64,000 bases of DNA from Calothrix brevissima NIES-22 (GTDB lineage: Bacteria; Cyanobacteriota; Cyanobacteriia; Cyanobacteriales; Nostocaceae), in assembly GCF_002367995.1 (NCBI RefSeq), contig NZ_AP018207.1, positions 62,001 through 126,000 on the forward strand. The letters are read 5' to 3'. Shown here piece after piece: positions 34,733 to 44,060 of the stretch; positions within the stretch are counted from its first letter, which is position 1, and each line of letters opens with the position of its first letter. Position numbers and translations under genes: made by a program. The notes beneath the pieces are model-generated. The model was not told the origin of the DNA, searched no databases, and saw only the letters and a list, made by a program, of their open reading frames with translations.

Positions 34733-37700
34733 TTAAACCCTTCTGTGCAAGATAATTGTAAACTGACTGCCTCCTTGTCTATCTACTTGTACTTTACCTC
34801 CTAGCTGTTCTGTTAACCCATATATAAGTTGCATTCCTAGGGAAGTTGTATGTGCTGGATCGATGTGCGCAGGTACTCCGATTCCATTATCTTTGACAAC
34901 TAAACAATAATGTTTGGAATCGTCGAGCCAAAATTGCAAAGTGATTTCGCCGGCTTGTTGGGGAAAGGCATATTTCAAGGCGTTAGATACTAACTCATTG
35001 ATGATTAAGCCGCAGGTTACAGCTGTATCTAGGTCGAGTTCCACATCGGACACATCCAGGGAAATACGGATAGATGCTTTATTAGACGTATAAGAACGGA
35101 CTATATCTTTAACGAGTTTTTCTACATAGGAGGCGAAGTTAAGCCGGGCTAGATTTTCCGAACGATAGAGGCGTTCGTGAATCAATGCCATTGTTTTGAC
35201 TCGCCGTTGGCTTTCAGTCAATAATTTGAGGACGGTAGGATCGTCAATGGTACTGGCTTGCAGGTTTAACAAACTAGAAACCATTTGCATATTGTTTTTT
35301 ACCCGGTGATACACCTCGCGCAATAAAACTTCCTTTTCTTTGAGAGAGGCGCGGATTTGTTCTTCTATTTGCTGACGTTCTTGGAGTTCAATTTGTAGTT
35401 GTTGATACAGCCCCGATTGCTGGATGGCGATCGCTAATTGGTTGGCTATATGTTGCAATAGTTCCATCTCCCAAGGCAACCAATGGCGCGGCGCGGAATT
35501 TTGATACACTGCTAACAAACCCCAAAGATGATCTCCCGAAAAAATCGGCGCGATCGCGTAAGCTCTGGCTTGAAACTGTTCTAAAAGGGCAATATGACAA
35601 TCTTGATGCCCAATTGTATAAATATCTGCCACAGCAAAGCTTTCGTGATTTTTGTACCGTCCTCCTTGAGTTTCTTGCAGATAAGTATCTACCCAGACTT
35701 TTTGGATATTGGGTTGCACTAGTTCCAGCCAACCGGGGGTAACTGATTCAACAATAAAATGTCCGCTCCAATCGGGATTAAATTGATAAACCGCTACCCT
35801 GTCAGCTTGTAATGTCTGCCTCACTTCTGTAACTGCGGTGGTGAGGATAGCATCTAAATTTAAAGATTGGCGGATTTCTTGGGTAATCAGCCTTAGTATC
35901 TGCTCTTGTCTGGCTTGGTGGCGGAAGATTTCTTCTGAGCGTTTGCGATTAGTGATATCCATCGCAATTCCTACTAAGCGAATCGCTTTTCCTTCTGCGT
36001 TGAGAACACAAGCACCTCTGGCGTATAACCAACAGCCTGCTGGCTGTAGCAGTCGATATTCTACTTCAAAGGTTGCACCTTGTTGAATTGCTTGCTGGGT
36101 TTTTTGTATTACATAGTCGCGATCTTCCGGATGGACGCAACTTAAAAACAACTCAAAGGTGGGATAAGGACTGATTTCTCTGCCATTTTCATCGAGAACC
36201 CGTCCTTGCGCATCGGTTTTAAAGCCAAATAGCTCATATTCTTCCGGCGACCACCGAACGACTTTTGTTTGTGGGTTTAATTCCCAAGTGCCCATTTTGG
36301 CAGCCGAGAGAGCCATTTGCAATTGGGAAGTACGCTCTTGCACGCGCTGTTCTAGTTCTTGGTTGAGTTGTTGTAAAGCTGCATCGGCGCGTTGGCGATC
36401 GCGTAGTTCTTGCTGTGCTTGTTGATAAAGTTGTGCTTGCTGAATCGCGATCGCTAATTGATCGGCTACTTTAGTGGCTAATTCTATCTCTTCCTGTTTC
36501 CAAGGAGCTTCCGCAATGGGTTTTGACAGCGATAAGCTACCCCAAATTTTCCCGTTAACGACGATAGGTGTTAACAACCAAGCCGGGGGAAGAGACTGGG
36601 AAATTTTCTGGTTAATTGGATCTGTAATGCTCTCAATAGTATTTACCTGCACTACCTGGAGTTGTTTGAGTTGTGCCGCATAGGGATTCCCAATATCGGG
36701 AATTTCTAAACCTGTCGTATCTACAAGGGATGTATCTTGGCGGTGAGTCGCCAGAACTTGCCAACATGCACGTTCTGGAAAGTACTGGACAATTGTCGTC
36801 CGATTAAGTCCCAATAATTCGGTGACTTCAGCTATGGTCGTAGAAAAGATGGTTGTTAAATCTAGAGAACTGCAAATACGTTGGACTACGCGGTTTAAAG
36901 TTTGCGCTTGCTGTGCTTTTTGCTGTAAGGCAATTTGATCTGCTTTGCGTTCCGTCACATCCCGCGAAATACACAGTATTGACTTAATGACATTTTCGTG
37001 CGTTAACTCCGGCGCGATCGCCATTTCAAAATAACGTATGGCATAAAGTGTGGGCGTTGCAAATTCAATTATCTGCTTTTGCCCTGTGGTTAATAATGTG
37101 TGTACAGCAGCTTCCCAGATATTAACCATTGTTTCTGGCATACCCATTTCGCGACAGGTGCGACCTAAAAACACTTCTGGGGGAATGCCGGTGATTTTTG
37201 TCAGGGCTGGACTAGTATAAAGGTGGCGCAGTTGTGTATCAAAGCGTTCGATAATATCCGGGGAATTTTCCACCAAGGTTTGATAAAGCTGTTGCGATTC
37301 TTGCAGCGCCGTTTCCGCAGCTTTGCGCGCCGAAATATCCGTGACGAAACCTTCTAAATATAAAAGCTCACCATCGTCAGAAAATATACCTCTGCCCCGT
37401 TCCCAAACCCATTTTTCCGTGCCCGATTTGGTGATAATGCGAAACTCAAATTCATAGGGTTGCTGCTGGGAAACGGCTTTCTGAATCGATTTCCAGACGC
37501 GATCGCGGTCATCGGGGTGAATTTCTCGACCACAGTAAATTGTGCGTTCGATTAAGTATTCTTCCCAGGAATACCCGGTAATTTTCACTACTCCTTCGCT
37601 GATAAATTCTGGGGTATAATTGCGATCGTTGGCTACCCGGTAGACATAACCAGGAAGATTGCTAATTAAAGTAGATAAACGCCGTTGGCTTTTTTTTAAA

Positions 37701-38113
37701 GCTTGAGCGGTTTGATAATGAGTTGGCGTAGTTTGCCAAACAGTAATCACAGCTTGCACCAATTGAGAGAGATTTGCCGGTGACTTGATGACATAATCAT
37801 CTAACCCTGCTTTCATCGCCGTCACAGCAATTTCTTCACTACCGGAATTTGTGAACATAATCACGGGACAATCGCTCATCTGTGCTTTGAGATGCTGCAA
37901 AATATCCAGTCCGGTTGTCCAAGGTAATTGATAATCGGTAATTACTAAATCAAAGTTAGCAGATGCGATCGCCTGAGCTAACTCATCACCATTGACAATT
38001 TCTGCAATGTCAACTTCTGGGAAGGCTTGAGATAGTGCTTGGATGGTAAGAGCGCGATCGACAGAGTTAACATCGATTAGCAGAATTTTTTGTAACAGCT
38101 GCTCTCGGCTCAT
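34733..38113 (-). CDS. multi-sensor hybrid kinase REC-PAS-PAS-GAF-PAS-GAF-HisKA_2-HATPase
   Basis: 1126-residue soluble sensor. Receiver 8-125 (Asp60 in DLVITDYQLP); PAS/PAC about 140-265 and 275-395; GAF about 405-555 (CSSLDLTTIFSTTIAEVTEL); coiled coil 560-605; PAS about 610-735; GAF about 740-905. The kinase is of the HisKA_2 type, with His936 in LREVYHRVKNNMQMVSSLL, then LIINELVSNALKYAFP and DNGIGVPAHID. HRxKNN-type kinases often act on stand-alone or divergent receivers. The GAF domains lack the PAS-GAF-PHY layout and the DIP-type chromophore Cys of phytochromes, so light sensing cannot be claimed. The ATG follows AGCGGAAG. First of a two-gene operon. Confidence 0.92.
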   Translation of the reverse strand: MSREQLLQKILLIDVNSVDRALTIQALSQAFPEVDIAEIVNGDELAQAIASANFDLVITDYQLPWTTGLDILQHLKAQMSDCPVIMFTNSGSEEIAVTAMKAGLDDYVIKSPANLSQLVQAVITVWQTTPTHYQTAQALKKSQRRLSTLISNLPGYVYRVANDRNYTPEFISEGVVKITGYSWEEYLIERTIYCGREIHPDDRDRVWKSIQKAVSQQQPYEFEFRIITKSGTEKWVWERGRGIFSDDGELLYLEGFVTDISARKAAETALQESQQLYQTLVENSPDIIERFDTQLRHLYTSPALTKITGIPPEVFLGRTCREMGMPETMVNIWEAAVHTLLTTGQKQIIEFATPTLYAIRYFEMAIAPELTHENVIKSILCISRDVTERKADQIALQQKAQQAQTLNRVVQRICSSLDLTTIFSTTIAEVTELLGLNRTTIVQYFPERACWQVLATHRQDTSLVDTTGLEIPDIGNPYAAQLKQLQVVQVNTIESITDPINQKISQSLPPAWLLTPIVVNGKIWGSLSLSKPIAEAPWKQEEIELATKVADQLAIAIQQAQLYQQAQQELRDRQRADAALQQLNQELEQRVQERTSQLQMALSAAKMGTWELNPQTKVVRWSPEEYELFGFKTDAQGRVLDENGREISPYPTFELFLSCVHPEDRDYVIQKTQQAIQQGATFEVEYRLLQPAGCWLYARGACVLNAEGKAIRLVGIAMDITNRKRSEEIFRHQARQEQILRLITQEIRQSLNLDAILTTAVTEVRQTLQADRVAVYQFNPDWSGHFIVESVTPGWLELVQPNIQKVWVDTYLQETQGGRYKNHESFAVADIYTIGHQDCHIALLEQFQARAYAIAPIFSGDHLWGLLAVYQNSAPRHWLPWEMELLQHIANQLAIAIQQSGLYQQLQIELQERQQIEEQIRASLKEKEVLLREVYHRVKNNMQMVSSLLNLQASTIDDPTVLKLLTESQRRVKTMALIHERLYRSENLARLNFASYVEKLVKDIVRSYTSNKASIRISLDVSDVELDLDTAVTCGLIINELVSNALKYAFPQQAGEITLQFWLDDSKHYCLVVKDNGIGVPAHIDPAHTTSLGMQLIYGLTEQLGGKVQVDRQGGSQFTIILHRRV

Positions 38114-38368
38114 GAACTTCCGCTTCCACTGGGTTGAACGAAGAAATATATTTTGATGTTAATCTTAAGCTTTTACCGCCTTGCTTGGCGATCGCGCTTA
38201 GGGACTTCTAACCCAGAAAATATACTATCACTGTGTATGGCAATGCCATCGGCACGAAATATCGAATCCGGCTAACTTATGTGCCATCTTCCCAAACCAA
38301 TCACACCGACAATAGGAGATCTGCTCATATTTGCGTCAAGCCGGGGAACTCTTCCAACACAGTAGCTC

Positions 38369-38440
38369 ACAAATGACTAATGACAAATGACAAATAACTA
38401 ATGACAGCCTTTGCCAGTTATATTTAATTACGCCAACTTA
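38369..38440. repeat. dispersed ~80-bp repeat, copy B
   Basis: AAATGACTAATGACAAATGA, then CTAATGACAGCCTTTGCCAG and TTATATTTAATTACGCCAAC; aligned with the copies at 19010, 45911 and 62892. Its left end is shorter than in copies A and D. Confidence 0.75.
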
Positions 38441-38490
38441 CATCTGTGACCAATCATAATTATTTTTTGAGACTTAATATTTATCAAGAA

Positions 38491-38674
38491 AGGCAGAGGG
38501 CAGGAGGCAGAAGGCAGAAGGGAATTCTGATTCCTGCCCTCTGCCACGACCGAAGGGAGTAAGGGTTTAAGACCCCCACCAAATTGAAAATTTGGTGGCT
38601 CTTGTTTAGGAGGGGTCAGAATCCCCTTCTAAACAAAACCTTCTGCCCTCTGCCCTCTGCCTTCTGCCTTCTTC
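38491..38674. repeat. nested foldback of GGCAGAGGGCAGG-type repeats
   Basis: The outer arms are AGGCAGAGGGCAGGAGGCAG and, at 38641-38672, its inverse family (ctgccctctgccttctgcc). Inside are a perfect CCACCAAATT/AATTTGGTGG hairpin (38576-38598) and a TTGTTTAGGAGGGG/CCCCTTCTAAACAA hairpin (about 38603-38637). Multiple palindromic elements appear stacked in one place. Confidence 0.55.
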
Positions 38675-39112
38675 AATTTATAAATTAGCCCTCAGTGAAT
38701 TATTCAAGGCTAAAGAAATCTTACAGCCGCCTACTCTTGATTAACGTTGGTAAACACCCAACATTGAGATGAAGGCAAATGATAATATCTAATTATAGTT
38801 AACCCCTCCTGCTAAAATCCCTCACCTGGAAGAGGTTTTGATTGCTTTGACAAGCGATCGCCTGTTTGGATTAACTTTTTGATCCTCCGGTTGGATGATG
38901 TCTTCAAAAAAATTAAATATTTTTTGCCTTGTATAGTTTTATGCTGTTCTGCTATACAGAGGCAAGTTGTTACTGAGGGGTGGAGGTGCTTAACTAAAGT
39001 AGGCGATCGCAATCTGTCTGCTGATGAGTTGATTCAGTAGTCAGTATTAGTTTTTTTTGGGTGTATTTATTCGTGTAAGTATAAATTTTTATTCGCATAA
39101 GTGAGTCAAGCT

Positions 39113-40249
39113 ATGAAAACAGGCTTTTCTCCCCAGCATACAGAACAGGATTTGGATGATTTAAATTCATTCAATATTCAAAGTTTTTGTCAGCTGCAAT
39201 CTGAGCAATTAATTAGTCACTATCCTATTATATTTGCGCGGATTGTCTATCATGATTGTCTGAGAAAAAATCATCAAGAAGTTATTAGTTATGCACCAAA
39301 TCAATTGCCATTTTCTGCTAAAGAATTAACTTATCTTCGTTCAGAAAGTTGGCTGAATAATTATCCAGCAGTATTTGAGGTACAAGCTAGTAACTTGCCT
39401 AATCTTGCCACTTTTGCTTATATTTGCCCCATAGGTTATAGAAATCAAAAACCAGAATATATTCAGATAATTACAAAAGAAGCACTTGCATTAGAGCAGG
39501 AACAGCAATTACAGCAATCGGCAATGTTACTGAGTAAGTATGCCAGCATATATCTGATATATGGCAGACAAAAAACCGAAATCCAATTACTAGAAGAGTT
39601 AATCCATAAAATTGGGCATCAATTGCGGAATTCTTTAGCAATGATTGGACTTTATGCCCACAATTTATACTTGGGTTTATCCGGGAATAAATGCCAAGAA
39701 CAAGCTACAATAATTCGCGAAGGTATAGAAGATTTAGATACTAATTTAAGTCAATTAATAGATTGCGGTCAAGGGGCAAAATTAAGAAAATCATCTCAAG
39801 ATTTAAGAACTTTAGTTCTAGAAAGTATCAAAGGATTAGAACCGTTAATTCAACAAAAACAAATCAACATTAATATTCCCACCACATCTACCAATCTCCT
39901 CATAGACCGCTTACAAATGAAGCAGGTTTTTGATAATCTTTTAAGTAATGCAGTTTACTTTAGTCCGCATTCTGCAACGGTAACTTGTAGCTGGCAGATT
40001 TTTCAAGAGGAAATTTTAATTAAAATTAGCGATCGCGGGACGGGATTATCACCAGAAGATATTCAAAAAATATTTACGCCTTTTTATTCTCGGCGTCCTG
40101 GAGGTACAGGATTAGGTTTAACTATTGCCAGAAAAATTATTTTAGACCATCGCGGAAACCTATGGGCACAAAGTGTAGCAGAAGGTGGTGCGCAATTTTG
40201 TGTAGTTTTACCTCGACTGAAAATGTCTAGGAGTCTGGAAGATGGTTAA
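39113..40249 (+). CDS. sensor histidine kinase
   Basis: 378 residues from the ATG at 39113; a GTG at 39101 in frame is an alternative. No transmembrane helix. N-terminal 150 residues are an unassigned sensory region (GAF-like size, no clear motif). The HisKA-like segment carries His169 (LIHKIGHQLRNSLAMIGLYA), unusual in having Gln-Leu in place of Glu-Ile/Leu/Phe after the His. HATPase has N-box DNLLSNAVYFSP, G1 DRGTGLS and G2 GTGLGLTIARK. The 3' end overlaps the next gene by 8 bases, so kinase and LuxR-type regulator are translated together and should form a pair. Confidence 0.9.
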   Translation: MKTGFSPQHTEQDLDDLNSFNIQSFCQLQSEQLISHYPIIFARIVYHDCLRKNHQEVISYAPNQLPFSAKELTYLRSESWLNNYPAVFEVQASNLPNLATFAYICPIGYRNQKPEYIQIITKEALALEQEQQLQQSAMLLSKYASIYLIYGRQKTEIQLLEELIHKIGHQLRNSLAMIGLYAHNLYLGLSGNKCQEQATIIREGIEDLDTNLSQLIDCGQGAKLRKSSQDLRTLVLESIKGLEPLIQQKQININIPTTSTNLLIDRLQMKQVFDNLLSNAVYFSPHSATVTCSWQIFQEEILIKISDRGTGLSPEDIQKIFTPFYSRRPGGTGLGLTIARKIILDHRGNLWAQSVAEGGAQFCVVLPRLKMSRSLEDG

Positions 40250-40925
40250 TAGTAATAGTCACAAACTTACTGTTCTGCTCGTAGATGATGAAGAACGTTT
40301 TCGTCAAGGTATACGTACTCTGTTGAATTTTTATAGTATTAGTGCAGCCTTACCAATAGAAGTGGTAGGTGAAGCTGATTCTGTAGAGCAGGTGTTAAAA
40401 TTCACGCTGAAAAATTCACCAGATTTAATCTTACTAGATTTACAATTAAGTGGTAGTGATGGCATTACTGTTTTACTCAGGCTGAAAGAATCTGGTTACA
40501 GTGGTAAAGTTTTAGTATTATCAGCACATCAAGAAGATGATTGGATTTTTCGCGCTATGCAAGCGGGTGCTGCTGGTTACGTGTTTAAAAATCGCTTGGC
40601 TACCCAATTAGGTGACGCTATTAATACGGTGATGCAATCGGAGATTTACTTACCTTCAGAAGTTGCTAGCCGATTTTTCCGGTTTTTTCAAGCTTACTCA
40701 GATTCGGCTTTAAGAGCTTGCCATCAGTTACACTTAACAGAAAGAGAACAAGAAGTTTTATACTGGTTAACTCAAGGTGCTTCTAATGAAGAGATTGCTA
40801 AACATTTATATGTGACAGTTGCTACAGTTAAAGCCCATCTTACGAGTATTTTTGATAAGTTAAAAGTTACTAGTCGAACTCAAGCTATTGTAGCGGCGTT
40901 GAAGTTAGGGTTAGTAAAAGCGTGA
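40242..40925 (+). CDS. LuxR/NarL-family response regulator
   Basis: 227 residues. Receiver domain 8-130 with Asp66 (DLILLDLQLSGSDG), Thr/Ser-type switch SAHQED and the Lys of VFKNRL. C-terminal LuxR helix-turn-helix about 160-225 (LTEREQEVLYWLTQGASNEE, then VTVATVKAHLTSIFDKL). A DNA-binding output for the kinase whose gene it overlaps by 8 bases; its ATG has GGAAG inside the kinase 3' end. Targets are unknown. The CIS-associated genes begin 160 bp downstream beyond a tandem repeat, so this pair could be their regulator, but nothing in the sequence proves it. Confidence 0.93.
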   Translation: MVNSNSHKLTVLLVDDEERFRQGIRTLLNFYSISAALPIEVVGEADSVEQVLKFTLKNSPDLILLDLQLSGSDGITVLLRLKESGYSGKVLVLSAHQEDDWIFRAMQAGAAGYVFKNRLATQLGDAINTVMQSEIYLPSEVASRFFRFFQAYSDSALRACHQLHLTEREQEVLYWLTQGASNEEIAKHLYVTVATVKAHLTSIFDKLKVTSRTQAIVAALKLGLVKA

Positions 40926-40976
40926 TTTGTCAGTTGTCAGAGACAGAGACGCGATGAACCCTTGTCTGTACAATTA

Positions 40977-41063
40977 TCCTCCTTGTCCCCCTTGTCTTCC
41001 TTGTCTTCCTTGTCCCCCTAGCCCCTAGCCCCTAGCCCCTAGCCCCTAGCCCCTAGCCCCTAT
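40977..41063. repeat. STRR tract: CCTTGTCCC nonamers and (CCCCTAG)n
   Basis: CCTTGTCTT/CCTTGTCCC nonamers pass into about 8 tandem CCCCTAG heptamers. It is immediately upstream of the pseudokinase gene start, where no ribosome site is visible. Confidence 0.9.
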
Positions 41064-41085
41064 TTTCCCTCTTGCTTCCAACCTT

Positions 41086-43206
41086 ATGCCTGCGGAATAT
41101 TATCAAGAATATCCTTGTTCGTACAATGCTCCTTTAAATTGCGATCGCCCTTTTCAAACTGCGCAGGAAATCAAAGGTGCTAAATTTTGTTTAGAATGCG
41201 GTTTTCCGGCGACTTTACCCGAAGAAGCTGTCATTAAGGGAAATCGGGATAATTACCAGGTAGGTAATTTTTTGGGAACGCGGGGAAATGGGCGATTATA
41301 TACAGGAATTCAACTTCAGGATCGCCAACCTGTAATTATTAAAGAATACCTCCTCCCCAGCCGTTGTTTTAACGAACAAGAAACTCGCGAACGCAAGGAC
41401 ACTTTTAAGCGGGTGGGAGGGGTAACGTTAGCAGATAGCAGAACACAAAATTTTCGTCTTGTCAATACCTGGGAAGCGATCGCGGATGAAAAAGGCGAAC
41501 GCTGCTATTTAATTACCAAAGGTACAGAAACCGCCCAAACTTTACGTCAGTATATTACCCAAAATGGGGCAATGACAGCCCTACAAGTGCGCGAATTACT
41601 CAATCAAGCTCTGCAAACATTAGAATTTTTACATAGTCAAAAACTGCGGTTTCCTTCCAATCAAGTGCAGCAAGGATTAGCACATGGTAACCTGAGTTTA
41701 GATAGCATCTTAATTCAACTAGAAAATAATCAACCATATATCTATTTTGACGATTTAGCTATTTGGGAAAATGTCTTTATTCCTCCCGCTAAAACCCAAC
41801 CTGCACCTTGCAAGCGAGAACAAGATTTAGAAGCATTAGGATTAGTGGCGTTTTATTTATGGGTAGGAAGAACGACAACTTATTCTAATGAACCACTCAA
41901 CCCAAGAGACAACGATCATTGGCCCAATACAGACGATCGTTTAAAAAAGTTTATTTACCGCCTATTGCGACTCGAAAATCCCTTCGCAAGTGCGGAAGCG
42001 GCGCGTCAAGCGTTACTCCAACTTCCCCCAGAAAATCAAGTTAATAATTTATCGCCATTATCAGCATCAGAAGATAAAGAAAAAGATTTTCGCAAAAAAT
42101 TAATTTGGCTGTTAATCTTTGTTTTATTATTACTAGGCGGGGGAATTTGGTATTATTTATCCCATCGTCAACCAACAGAAGATAACAGCAAATATGCAGC
42201 TTGGCTGGGACTGGTGCGCAGATTTTCGGAAGTCAATAATGTACCTTCAGGAAAATTCACTTATACGGGTGAAAGAGATGGAACCTGGAGTTTTATTCTC
42301 AAGCAACAAATTGAAGATCAGACCCTGGAAAAATGGTTAACAAATCCCAAACCAGAAGTTAAAGCCGAATTTAACTATCAACCAGTTACCTCTAAAGATT
42401 TAGATAATATTAATCAATCTTTAGAAGCAGTATCGAGTGGAGCGCAAAGTTTTGCAATTACTAGTGTAGTTGATAAAATCACAGATACATTAGAGAAACA
42501 AGTTTTTGCGAATGATGGGTTACTTGTATATGTAGCATTTAATAAAAAAGATTCTAATTTAGCCAATGCTTTAGGCGGAAAAATTACCCTAGAGCAATTA
42601 CGCCAAATTTATACGGGTAAAATTACCAATTGGCAACAAGTTAATCCTAAATTGCCGAATTTACCAATTAAACCATACGCACCGACTGAACCGGAAGCGA
42701 TATATCAATTTCAAAAATTAGTTTTGCAAAACAATCCTCAAGATATAGCTTTTTTTAAAAATATTGAAAGACTAGATACAACCAAAACGCAAAACACCAT
42801 CCGCAGTGAAATTCTGGAGGGTAAACAAACTGGGATTATTGGTTTTGGGATTTTAACTAAAACTTGGGCCCAGTGTGCGGGTTATCCTTTAGCAATAGCT
42901 GATAGTAATAATAATGCTAGTCAACCCCTATTTCAAAGACGCGATCGCCGTCCCATTAACCCTGCTGATAACTTATGTCAGCATGATGACTATTTTTTTG
43001 ATGTCAAGGCTTTTCAAAGCTATCCTTTAAGATACCCTATATTTGTGGTCTACCCTAAAGACAAAAGTCGTCAACCACCGGGGTCTACATTTGCTGAGAT
43101 ACTAACTACTCGTCAGGGCCAGTGTTTACTTAGTAAAGTAGGTCTTGTCGCTTTACAAAATATACCTGATGATATAAAGTCCTATGCCTGCAAATCGGTG
43201 CCCTAA
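41086..43206 (+). CDS. pseudokinase-like domain, membrane helix, PstS-like binding domain fusion
   Basis: 706 residues. N-terminal zinc-ribbon-like Cys pairs (about 10-45: CDRPFQTAQ.., KFCLECGFP). A Ser/Thr-kinase fold lies at about 57-315, with FLGTRGNGRLYTGI (glycine loop), the VIIKEYLL lysine and LEFLHSQ. The catalytic loop reads HGNLSLDSIL instead of HRDLKPxN, and the DFG region reads FDDLAIWEN. So it lacks the catalytic Asp of HRD and is probably inactive or atypical. One membrane helix (about 343-363, LIWLLIFVLLLLGGGIWYYL) leads to a periplasm- or lumen-facing PBP-like domain (about 380-706; QIYTGKITNWQQV is the PstS-type signature). It overlaps the FHA gene by 23 bases. It may couple an external or lumenal signal to the injection system downstream (inference). 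Confidence 0.85.
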   Translation: MPAEYYQEYPCSYNAPLNCDRPFQTAQEIKGAKFCLECGFPATLPEEAVIKGNRDNYQVGNFLGTRGNGRLYTGIQLQDRQPVIIKEYLLPSRCFNEQETRERKDTFKRVGGVTLADSRTQNFRLVNTWEAIADEKGERCYLITKGTETAQTLRQYITQNGAMTALQVRELLNQALQTLEFLHSQKLRFPSNQVQQGLAHGNLSLDSILIQLENNQPYIYFDDLAIWENVFIPPAKTQPAPCKREQDLEALGLVAFYLWVGRTTTYSNEPLNPRDNDHWPNTDDRLKKFIYRLLRLENPFASAEAARQALLQLPPENQVNNLSPLSASEDKEKDFRKKLIWLLIFVLLLLGGGIWYYLSHRQPTEDNSKYAAWLGLVRRFSEVNNVPSGKFTYTGERDGTWSFILKQQIEDQTLEKWLTNPKPEVKAEFNYQPVTSKDLDNINQSLEAVSSGAQSFAITSVVDKITDTLEKQVFANDGLLVYVAFNKKDSNLANALGGKITLEQLRQIYTGKITNWQQVNPKLPNLPIKPYAPTEPEAIYQFQKLVLQNNPQDIAFFKNIERLDTTKTQNTIRSEILEGKQTGIIGFGILTKTWAQCAGYPLAIADSNNNASQPLFQRRDRRPINPADNLCQHDDYFFDVKAFQSYPLRYPIFVVYPKDKSRQPPGSTFAEILTTRQGQCLLSKVGLVALQNIPDDIKSYACKSVP

Positions 43207-43924
43207 TCCTAGTTGTGAATATTTTAACCGGGCTTTGCCCAATAACGCCAAGGTTTGCCCTTGGTGTTCAACTCCCTTGGGGAATGTAGTTTCACCTACA
43301 CCAACCAAACAAGTTTCGCCACAACCAACACAACCCCAGCCAACACCATCACCAATTCCCCAACCACATCCACCGCATCCAATTCCTCAACAACAAATTC
43401 CCCAGCAGCCAATTCCTCAGCAGCCAATTCCCCAGCAACAAATTCCCCAGCAGCCAATTCCACCGCAACCAAGTTCTCGACCTGGGGTAAATCAACCTAC
43501 TTATCAACCGCCAGCTGATTATGCTACAGAATATCAGCAACGAGCTAATCCATATATTCCACCTGTACAGCCGGGTTATCCCCCACCACCAAGGCTACCA
43601 GTTCTCAAGCTAATTCACAGCACGGGTAGAGAATTTATCTGGTCGGGAGAAGCTGGTTTTATCGGTCGTCGCAGTCAAAGTATGACAGTTCCCCCAGAAA
43701 TTGACTTAACAGGGATTCCCAACGAGGGAATAGTATCTCGTCGCCATGCGCGCGTCTATTGGGACTGGTCGCAAAATGCTTATATGATTGTTGATATGAG
43801 TACGAATGGTATCTATTTAAACAGCACTCCTTTAAATCCTGGCGTGCAATATCGTTTACTCAATGGCGATTCTGTGCAGTTTGGGCAGGATAATCTCGTG
43901 AGATTTACGGCGTATATTATGTAG
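43184..43924 (+). CDS. FHA-domain protein with N-terminal zinc ribbon
   Basis: 246 residues. Residues 5-30 form a zinc ribbon (CPNPSCEYF, then VCPWCSTPL). A long Pro/Gln-rich low-complexity linker follows (about 35-135) with tandem PQQPI units. The FHA domain is C-terminal (about 150-240): EAGFIGRRS, VSRRHARVYW and DMSTNGIYLNSTPLNPG, so the Arg and Ser-x-x-His phosphopeptide-binding residues are kept. FHA domains read phosphothreonine. It is translated with the pseudokinase-PBP gene (23-bp overlap). Kinase/FHA pairs control type VI secretion in other bacteria; a similar role for the neighbouring contractile system is inference. Confidence 0.88.
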   Translation: MPANRCPNPSCEYFNRALPNNAKVCPWCSTPLGNVVSPTPTKQVSPQPTQPQPTPSPIPQPHPPHPIPQQQIPQQPIPQQPIPQQQIPQQPIPPQPSSRPGVNQPTYQPPADYATEYQQRANPYIPPVQPGYPPPPRLPVLKLIHSTGREFIWSGEAGFIGRRSQSMTVPPEIDLTGIPNEGIVSRRHARVYWDWSQNAYMIVDMSTNGIYLNSTPLNPGVQYRLLNGDSVQFGQDNLVRFTAYIM

Positions 43925-43993
43925 CAATAATCACTTTGCTTGTTGGCAAATAAATTCCCATCCTTCGTAGATATTACGGGGGATTTTTTTGTT

Positions 43994-44056
43994 AGTCAAT
44001 GGTCAATAGTCAACAGTCAACAGTCAACCGTCAACAGTCAACCGTCAACAGTCAAC
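43994..44056. repeat. heptamer STRR (AGTCAAC/CGTCAAC)n
   Basis: About nine tandem heptamers, beginning with AGTCAATGGTCAAT. They end 5 bases before the DUF4157 stop codon on the other strand, so they lie directly behind that gene. Confidence 0.9.
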
Positions 44057-44060
44057 AATT

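Larger units (their letters stand above)
38114..39100. other. gene-free stretch with foldback repeats
   Basis: No supported gene (a 66-codon minus frame at 38812-39012 lacks any support). Holds the dispersed repeat copy B (38369-38440) and a foldback cluster (38491-38674); the rest is AT-rich. Promoters for the two flanking divergent signalling operons must be near its ends. Confidence 0.5.

Noticed and set aside
35388-35732. 114-codon minus-strand frame within the multi-sensor kinase gene
   Set aside because: Same strand but other frame as a gene with clear domains throughout; out-of-frame shadow.
34733-38113. Phytochrome-type photoreceptor
   Set aside because: GAF domains are present, but there is no PHY domain and no bilin-binding Cys motif visible.
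38812-39012. 66-codon minus-strand frame
   Set aside because: No ribosome site, no recognisable protein features, isolated in repeat-rich DNA.
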